Part shown: positions 36,860 through 50,400 of the stretch, piece by piece | Position numbering within the stretch: the first letter of the stretch is position 1 | How the letters are laid out: every line of letters starts with the position of its first letter | Assembly: GCA_021234155.1 (NCBI GenBank) | Contig: JAJEKV010000049.1 | Location: 9,834,292 to 9,898,291 of the forward strand | DNA length: 64,000 nucleotides | From: Isoetes taiwanensis | Lineage: Eukaryota; Streptophyta; Lycopodiopsida; Isoetales; Isoetaceae | Direction: 5' to 3' | Notes under the pieces: model-generated | What the model was told of the DNA's origin: nothing | Databases searched by the model: none | The model's input: the letters and a program-made list of their open reading frames with translations, nothing else | Position numbers and translations under genes: made by a program

Positions 36860-37020
36860 AAAAGCTACTTAATAAGGAGCAAACAAGGAGCAGACAGGGA
36901 GGCAAGGAGCATGCAAACAAGGAGTGGACAGGGAGGCAAGGAGCATGCAAACAAGGAGCGGACAGGGAGGCAAGGAGCATACAAACAAGGAGCATGCAAA
37001 CAAGAAGCAGACAAGAGGGG
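36860..37020. repeat. Minisatellite, 38-42 bp units
   Basis: Three to four copies of a unit containing AAACAAGGAG and GACAGGGAGGCAAGGAGCA, ending in variants rich in GGAGCAT. Confidence 0.85.
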
Positions 37021-37069
37021 GAAAGAGGCAAAGACAATGAAGGCATAGATGGTTATTTAAAGAGAAACT

Positions 37070-37076
<7 letters not shown>

Positions 37077-37118
<42 letters not shown>

Positions 37119-37130
37119 TAAATATATATA
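37077..37130. repeat. (TA)n tract at the left edge of the arrays
   Basis: About 26 TA dinucleotides with a few AAATA interruptions, directly before the first unit of family A. Confidence 0.95.
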
Positions 37131-37998
37131 ACAGGTTGGAGACGGTTGCAACATAAGAGCTAGTTACGGCACTTGTGAAACTCATACCGTTGTAGGAGAT
37201 GTCAAGTACTCTCACAACACTGGCTCAAAATACTAAGAGCTGTGTTGTCTCCTTTATTGCATACGCTCAAAGTACTAGAGCTATGTTTTATCTGGAGCTT
37301 TTTGCATAGCGTCCAGACTTTATTTAAGGCAGACTTTCCTTGGATATTTATGGTCACCTAGACATTGGCCATTACATGCACATCTTGGCTAGGGTCAACA
37401 AAATTGATGATAGTAATTGACGGACTTGTCGAGGGCGGAATGCTCCCTTGCCTTGCATACTGCAATGAGTATGGCAAGAAAAATAATTTGGAGACCTTGG
37501 CTATATGCTTAGGCTTTGTTAAACAAAATTGACAAAAACATGAAAAATGGCTTAATGCCATACAAAATTAATAAGTATAATTTTGACCTTTAAATTTTTC
37601 ATGTCAATCATGTAAATTGGTTTAGGGCATGGGCGCCAAACGACCGCCTGGTTGCTACCAACCCAGCTGGTTGCTACCAACCCAGAAGATTCGGATATGG
37701 CAAACAAAGCTCCAGATCTCGGATTTTATGCTCATTGCTCATCTTTGATGAAGCTGGAAGATTCTATCACGACCGATACAAAGCCACACAAAGAACACAT
37801 ATCAGGTGTGTCTTACATTCTATTCTACTTCGTAAATCCTCTAGTTATGGAGTAGGAAATCCCAGAAAGAAACTTTGAAGAATAAAGCTTCATAAGAAAG
37901 CTGCAGATCACATTTAGGTCGGATTTCAGAAATCGTTTTCTGACATAGCTAATCTCGTCAAAACTTGACTGTTTTTTCATGAAAAGATAGAGCGTATT

Positions 37999-38241
37999 GT
38001 GCCGTTTCCGAAACATATAATTAATAAAAAAACAGAGCTCTGTGCTAAGAGCTATGCCTGTTTTTGTAGGGGCTGTCATTTTATGGCAGCAAGTACTTAT
38101 CTTCCATTTTTTACAAGCTTAGACTTAAAATTTGATGGAGATGCACCTAAGATGAAATATAGACTTAAGAAAGGGGCTTCTTTTGCTTCTATTCTCAAGA
38201 AGTTTGGTTGCTTATATCTCTTACTATCGTCAGTTAACTAA
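37999..38241 (+). CDS. Small frame in the duplicated block of family A (first paralogue)
   Basis: 80 codons beginning at GTG, with FPKHIINKKTE, LDLKFDGDAPKMK and KKGASFASILKKFGC. Its paralogue at 38699-38941 starts with ATG and stays open over the same length, as does the copy at 41843-42085. The frame at about 41146 is broken by single-base changes. Most differences between the paralogues change amino acids, so there is no sign of purifying selection. No family is recognised. It may be a remnant exon. Confidence 0.25.
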   Translation: MPFPKHIINKKTELCAKSYACFCRGCHFMAASTYLPFFTSLDLKFDGDAPKMKYRLKKGASFASILKKFGCLYLLLSSVN

Positions 38242-38698
38242 CAAATCATGTAGCTTTACATATGATTTTCAATGCAAACGGTGCTAAGCTATGGGCTTGG
38301 AGCAAAAGCCAGCGCCTTTGGCACTCTTTATCAAGATTGAAACTATCTTACAGATCTGATTTTAAGATCAATGGTAGTTCTTAAAATAATGATCTAATTT
38401 GAGAACTTGGAAACTACCCAAATAAGACATAATGTAAATACATGCTGAAATAATGTTTCTTAGAATGCAAATGCATAACTGAGATAATTCATTGATAGGC
38501 TAAATTATTCTTGAACTAGTTATGTTCTACTTTGTATATCTCTGGGTTATGGAGTAGAAAATCCTAGAAAGAAACTTTGAAGCAAAAGTTTCATAATAAA
38601 GCTGCAGATTTCATTAGGTCGGATTTCAGAAATCGTTTTCTGACATAGCAAATCTCTTCAAAACTTGACTGTTTTTCCTTGAGAGGATAGAGCATATC

Positions 38699-38941
38699 AT
38701 GCCGTTTCCGAAACATATAATTAATAAAAAAACAGAGTCTTGTGCTAAGAGTTATGGCAGTTTTCGTGCGGGCTGTTATTTCATGGCAGCAAATACTTAT
38801 TCTTCATTTTTGACATGCTTAGACTTAAAATTTCAGAGAGATGCACCTAAGTCAAAATGTAGACTCAGAAAAGGAGCTTCTTTTGCTTCTATTCTTGAGA
38901 AGTTTGGTTGCTTATATCTCTTGCTATTGTCATTTAGATAA
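38699..38941 (+). CDS. Small frame in the duplicated block of family A (second paralogue)
   Basis: ATG-initiated, 80 codons (FPKHIINKKTE, LDLKFQRDAPKSK, RKGASFASILEKFGC). It is repeated almost exactly in the second unit at 41843-42085. Confidence 0.25.
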   Translation: MPFPKHIINKKTESCAKSYGSFRAGCYFMAANTYSSFLTCLDLKFQRDAPKSKCRLRKGASFASILEKFGCLYLLLLSFR

Positions 38942-40151
38942 CAAACTATGTAGCTCTCCGCCTACTTTTTGGAGGCTATCGGTAATTTTGATTATACTAT
39001 TATATTTTGAACTGCAATTTTTGGGATTTAAGAAAAATCTCAAGTTTTAATTCCATTTCTCTTTCTTGTTGCGTTTACTCAGGGGCAAAAAGGATACAAT
39101 TGGTGATCGGTGATAAACCGAGAGACCCAATGTACCTTTTGGCCCTTGCATCGTTCTGGGGATTACCGCTAACGTTTGCATGATTGGTGCAGTGTGGGCT
39201 CTCTCCTCCAATTGTCTCTATTTTGCAAACCGGGTTGGTGTTAGCGTGGAAGGTTATGGAATGACTTAAAAAATGTGACTGTATACTATGCACTTTGTAT
39301 GTTATTGTCTAAACTATTCAATTTCAATTCAATAATAGTGCATTTTTGCAATTTACTCGATATTACTTTATGTTTTCGCTTAAAATTTTGCTACAACAAC
39401 TTTGCATTAAGGTTACATGGTTTTGGGGCTTGAGAAATCAGCCTTCTACCAGGTTGCCTTGAATGTTAAGTGTTGAATTATGTTTATGAATATTTTGCAA
39501 CTACTTTTCATTGAGAATACATGGTTTTGGGGCTTGAGAAATCAGTCCTCTACCAGGTAGCCTTAATGGAAAGATATACTTTCAATAATGCTGCACGTTG
39601 AAAGGAAAAACTTGTTTATGTGAAAATAATGAACAGCTTCAGACAAGTATTGAGCTTATTTAGTATTCTTGTTGGACTCATTTGGTTTAGGGCCTGGGTA
39701 GTGCCAGGACAGAATTTCTCTAGCTTCGGTTAAGTGACCAAGTTAGGAGTATGGATTTGGCTAGATTAGACCCTAGGCAAAGGAAAGTATATATGCTGAA
39801 ACATCTGTTATCATATTCAAGGATATGAAACTCTATCCTTTTGAGTCCACCTGAATTAATTGAACACAGTACACCTCTCGTGATTTATTGAACATTATGT
39901 TTTCCATTAGCACTGCTCTACCATTACATTGGCTATTACTTATTTGCTACTTACTTACTGTTTGCTATTTACTTATGCATTGGGACATTTAAAAAATGAC
40001 AAGTACGAGCCACAGAATGATGACGGATTTCTATGGTTTATGAACATTAAAAAACTGGGCTTCTTGAAACCTGAGCATGACCATAAAGGTATGAATATCT
40101 GCTATGAGATTTATCTTTTATCTTTTAACATTGTAACTATTTACAGGTAAC

Positions 40152-40223
40152 GTAGGGTCCTAGCAGAATGCTAGGTACCCTACGCTACCTAGCAATATAC
40201 TAAGTTTTCTTTTAGGACCCTAC
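40152..40223. other. Alternative hairpins at the end of family A
   Basis: GTAGGGTCCTAGCA pairs with TGCTAGGTACCCTAC (40152-40183, 14 bp with one bulge). The same GTAGGGTCCTA also pairs perfectly with TAGGACCCTAC at 40213-40223. The two pairings exclude each other. Confidence 0.8.
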
Positions 40224-40277
40224 ATCCTGCGGTAGGAGGTAGGTTGCTATATATATATATAAATATAAATATATATA

Positions 40278-42938
40278 ACAGGTTGGAGACGGTTGCAACA
40301 TAAGAGCTAGTTACGGCACTTGTGAAACTCATACCGTTGTAGGAGATGTCAGTACTCTCACAACAACGGCTCAAAATACTAAGAGTGTGTTGTCTCCTTT
40401 ATTGCATACGCTCAAAGTACTAGAGCTATGTTTTATCTGGAGCTTTTTGCATAGCGTCCAGACTTTATTTAAGGCAGACTTTCCTTGGATATTTATGGTC
40501 ACCTAGACATTGGCCATTACATGCACATCTTGGCTAGGGTCAACAAAATTGATGATAGTAATTGACCGGACTTGTCGAGGGAGGAATGCTCCCTTGCCTT
40601 GCATCTTGCAATGAGTATGGCAAGAAAAATAATTTGGAGACCTTGGCTATATGCTTAGGCTTTGTTAAACAAAATTGACAAAAACATGAAAAATGGCTTA
40701 ATGCCATACAAAATTAATAAGTATAATTTTGACCTTTAAATTTTTCATGTCAATCATGTAAATTGGTTTAGGGCATGGGCGCCAACGACCCTTTGGTTGC
40801 TACCAACCCGCCTGGTTGCTACCAACCCAGAAGATTCGGATATGGCAAACAAAGCTCCAGATCTCGGATTTTATGCTCATTGCTCATCTTTGATGAAGCT
40901 GGAAGATTCTATCACGACCGATACAAAGCCACACAAAGAACACATATCAGGTGTGTCTTACATTCTATTCTACTTCGTAAATCCTCTAGTTATGGAGTAG
41001 GAAATCCCGAAAAGAAACTTTGAAGAATAAAGCTTCATAAGAAAGTCTGCAGATCACATTTAGGTCGGATTTCAGAAATCGTTTTCTGACATAGCTAATC
41101 TCGTCAAAACTTGACTGTTTTTCATGAAAAGATAGAGCGTATTGTGCCGTTTTCCGAAACATATAATTAATAAAAAACAGAGCTCGTGCTAAGAGCTATG
41201 CCTGTTTTTGTAGGGGCTGTCATTTTATGGCAGCAAGTACTTATCTTCCATTTTTTACAAGCTTAGACTTAAAATTTGATGGAGATGCACCTAAGATGAA
41301 ATATAGACTTAAGAAAGGGGCTTCTTTTGCTTCTATTCTCAAGAAGTTTGGTTGCTTATATCTCTTACTATCGTCAGTTAACTAACAAATCATGTAGGTT
41401 TACATATGATTTTCAATGCAAACGGTGCTAAGCTATGGGCTTGGAGCAAAAGCCAGCGCCTTTGGCACTCTTTATCAAGATTGAAACTATCTTACAGATC
41501 TGATTTTAAGATCAATGGTAGTTCTTAAAATAATGATCTAATTTGAGAACTTGGAAACTACCCAAATAAGACGTAATGTAAATACATGCTGAAATAATGT
41601 TTCTTAGAATGCAAATGCATAACTGAGATAATTCATTGATAGGCTAAATTATTCTTGAACTAGTTATGTTCTACTTTGTATATCTCCGGGTTATGGAGTA
41701 GAAAATCCTAGAAAGAAACTTTGAAGCAAAAGTTTCATAATAAAGTTGCAGATTTCATTAGGTCGGATTTCAGAAATCGTTTTCTGACATAGCAAATCTC
41801 TTCAAAACTTGACTGTTTTTCCTTGAGAGGATAGAGCATATCATGCCGTTTCCGAAACATATAATTAATAAAAAAACAGAGTCTTGTGCTAAGAGTTATG
41901 GCAGTTTCTGTGCGGGCTGTTATTTCATGGCAGCAAATACTTATTCTTCATTTTTGACATGCTTAGACTTAAAATTTCAGAGAGATGCACCTAAGTCAAA
42001 ATGTAGACTCAGAAAAGGAGCTTCTTTTGCTTCTATTCTTGAGAAGTTTGGTTGCTTATATCTCTTGCTATTGTCATTTAGATAACAAACTATGTAGCTC
42101 TCCGTCTACTTTTTTGGAGGCTATCAGTAATTTTGATTATACTATTATATTTTGAACTGCAATTTTTGGGATTTAAGAAAAATCTCAAGTTTTAATTCCA
42201 TTTCTCTTTCTTGTTAACGTTTACGGGGGCAAAAGGATACAATTGGTGATCGGTGATAAACCGAGAGACCCAATGTACCTTTTGGCCCTTGCATCGTCCA
42301 GGGATTACCGCTAACGTTTGCATGATCGCAGTGCAGTGCGGGCTCTCTCCTCCAATTGTCTCTATTTTGCAAACCGGGTTGGTGTTAACGTGGAAGGTTA
42401 TGGAATGGCGCTTAAAAAAATGTAACTCAGATACTATGCACTTTGTATGTTATTGTCTAAACTATTCAATTTCAATTCAATAATAGTGCATTTTTGCAAT
42501 TTACTCGATATTACTTTATGTTTTAAGCTTTTTAAAATTTTGCTACAACAACTTTGCATTAAGGTTACATGGTTTTGGGGCTTGAGAAATCAGCCTTCTA
42601 CCAGGTTGCCTTGAATGTTAAGTGTTGAATTATGTTTATGAATATTTTGCAACTACTTTTCATTGAGAATACATGGTTTTGGGGCTTGAGAAATCAGTCC
42701 TCTACCAGGTAGCCTTAATGGAAAGATATACTTTCAATAATGCTGCACGTTGAAAGGAAAAACTTGTTTATGTGAAAATAATGAACAGCTTCAGACAAGT
42801 ATTGAGCTTATTTAGTATTCTTGTTGGACTCATTTGGTTTAGGGCCTGGGTAGTGCCAGGACAGAATTTCTCTAGCTTCGGTTAAGTGACCAAGTTAGGA
42901 GTATGGATTTGGCTAGATTAGACCCTAGGCAAAGGAAA

Positions 42939-42940
<2 letters not shown>
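40278..42940 (+). repeat. Family A tandem unit, copy 2 (3' truncated)
   Basis: Collinear with copy 1 over about 2.66 kb. It then stops at GCAAAGGAAAGT, where copy 1 continues with another 480 bp. The break is filled by a 92-bp (TA)n. Differences from copy 1 are mostly at CAG/CTG positions, for example ACACTGGC against ACAACGGC. Confidence 0.85.

Positions 42941-43032
<92 letters not shown>
42941..43032. repeat. (TA)n tract joining family A to family B
   Basis: 46 nearly pure TA/AT dinucleotides, the longest in the window. It replaces the missing end of family A copy 2. Confidence 0.97.
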
Positions 43033-43034
<2 letters not shown>

Positions 43035-46000
43035 AATTAACGGATGGTTTTGCCCAGTACAAGGCTCAGAAGTTAATTTAAAAACCTATCTTTGATAGTG
43101 TCTCAAATTATCTGCATACTAACATTTGGGTAAGAATCGTGAGGCAGATCGGAAAAAATACAATACTGGCTGCATGACATCTCCAGATAGGGCACAAAGA
43201 CATGGCCCTTGGTAAGCAATAAGGATACACCACGTAACATTGTGGAAAAAATGGTACAGGTGCATTTCTGAGCATGGGCAGCATAGCCTAGTTGGTGGTC
43301 TACCCTACTCAGCACAAGCATAGCGGGCAAGATGGAATAACATGACGAGATGTGAAAATAAGGACATGACCCAGTAAGGTTTGTTTTTAGAAATAATTGA
43401 GCTTTGTTTTTAGAAACATTTGAGGAGTTAAGATGTTATACGGTATGTGGGTGGCATCTCTAGTCTTAATGATGGAGCCAAGTTCTGGGCTAAGGAGAAT
43501 TAAAATATCGTAAAGTCTTATCTAGACTAATCTGCACTTCCCCTATAAAGGAATATGGCTTCCTGTCAAAGTTAATGCCTAAGGGCATAAATACAATGCC
43601 TATGGGCATAAATACAAGGTTGAACAATTTGGACACCAAGAAGATGGAAATTAAACAAGCAAGGTTGGACATTATAAAAACGCAGAGGTGACCACAAGCA
43701 AGGTATAGATGGCAAAATATTTTCAGGATGGCAAAGGCATGGTCCTACATGAGTAATAGATTAAAGCATTTTCACATTAATGGCTATAGCTAGGAGACAT
43801 AAAAGAAGATGAACATACTGCGCGAGATGCATATGGGAAGGACTAACACATAGCATATGTTCAAGATACTGTTCTGGAATGTTATGCCCAGCAGGTTGCC
43901 TAGTCTACCAAACAGTAGCATGTTGGTAAAGCTTGAATAACATGAGCAGTTGCAACATAGGTGCATATGATCTACTGCATTTGAGTATATTCTGCATAAC
44001 ATCTCCAGATAGCACACAAGGACATGACCCTAAAGAAGTAATAAGAGCAAAGCATAGCATACAGTAAGCACCGACATGTAACTTAGGTTCGTGATATCGT
44101 TTTGCAATGTTAAGCCTAGATGGCGGTCTGCTCTACTCAGCACAAGCACAGGCGGCAAGAATGAACAACATGGGGAGATGTAAAAACAAGGGCAGTGCCC
44201 ATAAAATGTTATCTTTAGCAATAACTGATAAACCATGTAGCATTAAAATGTTTAAGTGTATAGGTTCAAAGATCTTTGGTTTTAAATCAATCGGTGGGCT
44301 TGCTTTTACGGGCTAAGGAGAATCACAATACTATAGGGTCTCCTCTAGACTAATATGCACTTTCCCCCATAAGGGAATATGGTTTTCCGTTAAAATTAAT
44401 GCTTATGGGCATAATTGCAAAGTTTGACACAAGTCATTGTAACCGAAGGATGGAAATTAAACAAGCAAAGGTGGACAATTTTTTTAAAAAATATGTAGAG
44501 GTGACTAGAAGCCAGATATAAGGGGCATAACATTTTCGGATTGCATAAACCATGAAAAATGCTGGTTTTTTTTACATACTAACATTTGGGTAACATTCAT
44601 TGAGATAGAACAGAAAAAAAATACAATCTTCGGCCGTTTAGGGTTCGTGGTATCTCTAGGGACGAATCTCCGAGAGGCCCTAAGTTCGATAATGGCGGCA
44701 AATGGTGCAAGTACTCATCCGATATGGTATCATGGTAAAGAATGCCGATCGTCATTGGGCATGGACAAGTCCGCCTAGCAGATGCCGCAGATCATGCAAA
44801 TCGGCTCCATCTTGAACTGGTACTTCTTCATCCCGCTAAATTTACATGGCTTTCTATTTTAGCTAAAGCAAATCATGGAGCCGACATGGCCACGATGCAT
44901 GAGACCACACGGTCAAAAGCGAGAGAGGCTGCTTTCACGGCAGCATTTTAATACCGTCAAACACATCCGAAACCGCCTTTGGTTCTTGAAGAGCGCCTTG
45001 GTTCTTGCCGTTCAAATGGCCAAGAGCAAATTAACAAGGCCCGAAATGATAGGTCTCGATCAAAGGGGCGGAATTGATCTACAAGCCCTTTGCAAGAAAG
45101 AGGAGGAAGCCTTTGCTCAACCGAGCAAAATGTTTCTAATGAGCATTGTAGAGAAGCATCGGTGGCAAAAAGCCCCAACACAAGGAAGGGTGGAGATGTC
45201 AGCTAATATATCACGGGCAACTAGCAAAGCAGAGTGGAGGATACAGTTATCAAGCACATGGAGCAAGAGCACGAAATACAACAAGTGAGAACAATGAGGG
45301 CTTAAATGGATTTGGAGCTTCAACCTGAATCAGGTTCTTTATGAATTAATAATGTTACTCGGATTTTTTTTCTGAGGCAACCGGTTATGCTTTGACTAAA
45401 TAACAATAAATTAACCCTTAAATCTAGGCTGGTCACATGGTGTATAATCTGTAATAGGGCAAAGCGGCAAAGTAAATTATATGTTGAACATGGAGTAAAT
45501 GCGTAAGAATAGATGTAAACTTATTTAATCTTGAATATCCGGGTTGTAGAAACGGTATGTCTAAATGGTAAGGTTTATCTGCATTTAGTATGCATAGGCT
45601 TGGCCCGAAAGGATAGCCATAGGTGGAGGCAACTCTATGCCATAAGACCAGCAATGGCACAAGAAAGCCGATGGGGCAATGCGCTTGTACCGCGGGGCTC
45701 ATATGAACCAGACCTTTGAGTTGACAGGTGAACTGATATGTCACAACAACCAAATAGCGTGTAATCTGCAAAAGAAGTTATGATTCTTCATTACAATAGA
45801 ATTACTGGGACTCCGATTTCCCCTTTGGAATTCGTGATCTGGTCCACGAGGGAGACCATAGGCCCTATGCTGAAATTTAACTGTTATTCTTATTATCTGG
45901 CGAATTCTTTTTTTTGAGCTATCTTAAATACTGAATTATTTGGATTATATTATGAAGTATATAATTTGGTGAAGGGCGTTAAGCCGTGCTTGACTATTGC

Positions 46001-47423
46001 TTACCTGCTAATCCTCTCTTGGTTACCCATTAGGCTAACACTTGACCGGGTTGGATTAGGTAACCAGGTCTAGCACCTCCAGATTCATGCATTTTTGATG
46101 TTTTGGATAATTGTGGAAGTTAAGGATACATTGAAGAAATATAATTACGAAGCATTGAGACAAGGCAAAGATTATCAATTTTCGTAAAATCGCCTTGTTT
46201 GTTACATTTGAGTAAGGTAATGCCTTTTAAATTACAAAATCCTTTCTAGTATATGACTCAATCTATTCAATAATGGGATGGACCACACTTATTGATGGAT
46301 GTTGAGGTGAAACTATGGCTTATGGAAGCCTTCTAGACAGTGACTAAACCAGGATTGTAAGTCTTTCTTTTTGAATCACGATGGAAAATGTTTATCCGCT
46401 TCTCTCGGGTCAGAAATGGAAAAAAGGCTTGCAAGGAATTAGCACAATCTATCTGAATTGAGGCATTGATCGATTTCTGATTTCTTTCGATTTACGTATT
46501 CATTTTAAAACAGGTCTACATATAATACTGAGCATGGCATATATGAATTTAATTAAAAAAAAAGCTTTTGCTTAAAGATATCCTCAGGGCGCACGTTGCT
46601 AGTGTATGGTATAATCCATGGAACAAGAATTTGTAAAACAGTGGAATATTTAAGATTACAACAAAGAATATGATGATGTATTAATGACATATGTCAATAA
46701 ATGTTGATCTCCATAGGCTATCTCAAACCTTATGGTCGAGAACCTGATAATTTCTAAAGCCCATGGTTTAGAAAGCCAAGTCTTTGGTCAAGGCTTTGGC
46801 AAGTTTATATATTAGTGACTTGACACCAGTTTAACTAGTGTGAGTCTTGGAGATCCAACTCTAGTAATGTCTGCACTGCTGAACATGTGGAATAGCATGA
46901 CTTGTAGTTGCGGATGTGATGCATGTGTTTGATAATATACTAAGCATTCTTTCTAGCAGGAAGCAAATATGGAGAACAACTATGATATGGTACATGAAGC
47001 TATAGATCAACAAGATACTCTTGGTCGAGTGTGGATGGATGGTATATGGCAAAGTGCAAAACAAGGACTAATGGCGCATTGCGGGAAAAGGATGGTCATT
47101 GAGGCATGCACATTCTAGGTAATGCCTACCTTAAAAAAGTGTTTTTTCAAAAAAGCATATGCTAAAATAAGTGAGCAATCTGTGTATGACTAGACTACAA
47201 AAGTACGGCCTTTGGCCAAACATAGCAAGCCCTCGGGCGTACCATTAAAAAGCAAATATGCCAACGATATGCGATATTGGCGGCTATGGTTTCTTAACAT
47301 TAGTATAGTCGGGTGGGGATCCCTATGAGTATAGGGTCCTCCCGTCCCTATACTCGCCAGGTATTTCAACGCCTTCCTAGGTTGGAGGTAGGGTTTAGCT
47401 TATATATATACATATATATATAT
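43033..47423 (+). repeat. Family B tandem unit, copy 1
   Basis: 4,391 bp from CAAATTAACGGATGG to (TA)n. The first 1.5 kb contains a diverged internal duplication. The block from about 43270 (GGTGGTCTACCCTACTCAGC) through GGAATATGGC and ATTAAACAAGCAAGGTTGGAC resembles about 44110-44530 (GGCGGTCTGCTCTACTCAGC, GGAATATGG, ACAAGCAAAGGTGGAC). A protein-like frame lies at 44800-45290. The distal 1.5 kb is AT-rich and alignable, weakly, to family C. The unit ends with GAGTATAGGG/CCCTATACTC hairpins (47327-47355) and GGTTGGAGGTAGGG. Confidence 0.85.
47317..47355. other. Alternative hairpins at the end of family B
   Basis: ATAGGG (47331-47336) can pair upstream with CCCTAT (GGATCCCTAT, 47317-47326) or, within GAGTATAGGG, downstream with CCCTATACTC (47346-47355, perfect 10 bp). 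It is also present at about 51700-51745 and 56085-56120. Confidence 0.8.
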
Positions 47424-50400
47424 CAAATTAACGGATGGTTTTGCCCAGTACAAGGCTCGGTTAATTTAAAAACCTATCTTTGATAGTGTCTCAAATTATC
47501 CGCATACTAACATTTGGGTAAGAATCGCGGGAGGCGATCGGAAAAATACAATACCTGGGCCGTGATGACATCTCGGATAGGGCACAAAGACATGGCCCTT
47601 TTTGGTAAGCAATAAGGATACACCACGAACATTGTGGAAAAAATGGTACAGTGCATTTTCGAAAGCATGGGCAAGATAGCCTAGTTGGTGGTCTACCCTA
47701 CCAAGCACAAGCATAGCGGCAAGATGGAATAACATGACGAGATGTGAAAATAAGGACATGACCCAAGAAGGTTTGTTTTAGAAATAATTGAGCTTTGTTT
47801 TTAGAAACATTTGAGGAGACACGTAGTATTAAGATGTTATCTTTTGGGGTATGTGGGTGGCATCTCTAGTCTTAATGATGGAGCCAAGTTCTGGGCTAAG
47901 GAGAATTAAAATATCGTAAAGTCTTATCTAGACTAATCTGCACTTCCCCTATAAAGGAATATGGCTTCCTGTCAAAGTTAATGCCTAAGGGCATAAATAC
48001 AATGCCTATGGGCATAAATACAAGGTTGAAACGTTTGGACACCAAGAAGATGGAAATTAAACAAGCAAGGTTGGACATTATAAAAACGCAGAGGTGACCA
48101 CAAGCAAGGTATAGATGGCAAAATATTTTCAGGATGGCAAAGGCATGGTCCTACATGAGTAATAGATTAAAGCATTTTCACATTAATGGCTATAGCTAGG
48201 AGACATAAAAAGAAGATGAACATCTTCTATGAGATGCATATGGGAAGGACTAACACATAGCATATGTTCAAGATAATTGCTCGAATGTTATGCCAAAGAA
48301 GGTTGCCTAGTCTACCAATTAGCATGTTGGTAAAGCTTGAATAACATGAGCGATTTGCAACATAGGTGCATATGATCTATCGCATTTGAGTATATTCGTG
48401 ATAACATCTCCGTGATAGCACACAAGGACATGACCCTAAAGAAGTAATAAGAGCATAGCATACGAGAAGCAGACATGTAACTTAGGTTCGTGATATCGTT
48501 TTGCAATGTTAAGCCTAGATGGCGGTCTGCTCTACTCAGCACAAGCACAGGCGGCAAGAATGAACAACATGGGGAGATGTAAAACAAGGGCGGTGCCCAT
48601 AAAATGTTATCTTTAGCAATAACCCGATAAACCATGTAGCATTAAAATGTTTAAGTGTATAGGTTCAAAGATCTCCGGTCTTTAAATCACTTGGTGGGCT
48701 TGCTTTCTCCGGGCTAAGGAGAATCACAATACTATAGGGTCTCCTCTAGACTAATATGCACTTTCCCCATAAGGGAATATGGTTTTCAGATTAAAATTAA
48801 TGCTTATGGGCATAATTGCAAAGTTTGACACAAGCCGCGGCAACCGAAGGATGGAAATTAAACAAGCAAAAGGTGGACAATTTTTTTAAAAAAATATGTA
48901 GAGGTGACTAGAAGCCGATATAAGGGGCATAACATTTTCGGATTGCATAAACCATGAAAAAAAATGCTGGTTTTTTTACATACTAACATTTGGGTAACAT
49001 TCGTGAGATAGAAAAAAAAATACAATACCGGGCATTTTAGGGTTCGTGGTATCTCTAGGACGAATCTCCCGTGAGGCCCTAAGTTCCGATAATGGCGGCA
49101 AATGGCTGCAAGTACTCATCCGATATGGTATCATGGTAAAGAATGCCGCGATCGCCATTGGGCATGGACAAGTCCGCCTAGCGATGCCGCGCAGATCATG
49201 CAAATCGGCTCCATCTTGAACTGGGTACTTCTTCATCCCGCTAAATTTACATGGCTTTCTATTTTAGCTAAAGCAAATCATGGAGCCGACATGGCCAACG
49301 ATGCATGAGACCACACGGTCAAAAGCGAGAGAGGTCGCTTACCTAAAGATTTTTAATAATCGGCCAAACACATCCGAAACCGCCTTTGGTTCTTGAAGAG
49401 CCTTGGTTCTTGCCGCTCAAATGGCCAAGAGCAAATTAACAAGGCCCAAATGATAGGTCTGATCAAAGGGGCCGGAATTGATCTACAAGCCCTTTGCAAG
49501 AAAGAGGAGGAAGCCTTTGCTCAACCGAGCAAAATGTTTCTAATGAGCATTGTAGAGAAGCATCTACCGGCAAAAAGCCCCAACACAAGGAAGGGTGGAG
49601 ATGTCGGCTAATATATCACGTGCAACTAGCGCCAGAGTGGAGGATACACGTTATCAAGCACATGGAGCAAGAGCACTAAATACAACAAGTGCGTAACAAT
49701 GAGGACGAAATGGATTTGGAGCTTCAACTGAATCGGGTTCTTTATGAATTAATAATGTTACTCGGATTTTACAGAGGCAACCGGTTATGCTTTGACTAAA
49801 TAACAATAAATTAACCCTTAAATCTAGGCTGGTCACATGGTGTATAATCCGTAATAGGGCAAAGCAGCAAGTAAATTATATGTGAACATGGAGTAAATGC
49901 GTAAGAATAGATGTAAACTTACTTAATCTTGAATATCCGGGTTGTAGAAACAGGTATGTCTAAATGGTAAGGTTTATCCGCATTTAGTATGCATAGGCTT
50001 GGCCCCGAAAGGATAGCCATAGGTGGAGGCAACTCTATGCCATAAGACCAGCAATGGCACAAGAAAGCTGATGGGGCAATGCGCTTGTACCGCGGGCTCA
50101 TATGAACCGACCTTGAGTTGACAGAACTGATATGTCACAACAACCAAATAGCGTGCAATCTGCAAATGAGTTATGATTCAGATTACAATAGAATTCTGGG
50201 ACTCGTTTCCCCTTTGGAATTCAGACTGGTCCACGAGGGAGACCATAGGCTCCTATGCTGAAATTTAACTGTTATTCTTATTATCCGCTGAATTCTTTTT
50301 TTTGAGCTATCTTAAATGATGAATTATTTGGATTATATTATGAAGTATATAATTTGGTGAAGGGCGTTAAAGCCTGCTTGACTATTGCTTACCTGCTAAT

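Larger units (their letters stand above)
37131..40277 (+). repeat. Family A tandem unit, copy 1 (complete)
   Basis: The unit runs from ACAGGTTGGAGACGGTTGC to the next (TA)n and is 3,147 bp long. It contains an internal direct duplication of about 430 bp (about 37850-38260 and 38550-38955) and a second one of about 60 bp (ATGGTTTTGGGGCTTGAGAA near 39417 and 39521). Near its end are two alternative hairpins (40152-40223), GGTAGGAGGTAGG and (TA)n. No transposase, RT or RNA polymerase III box was seen. Strand is arbitrary, set by the direction in which the hairpin/TA end lies on the right. Confidence 0.85.
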
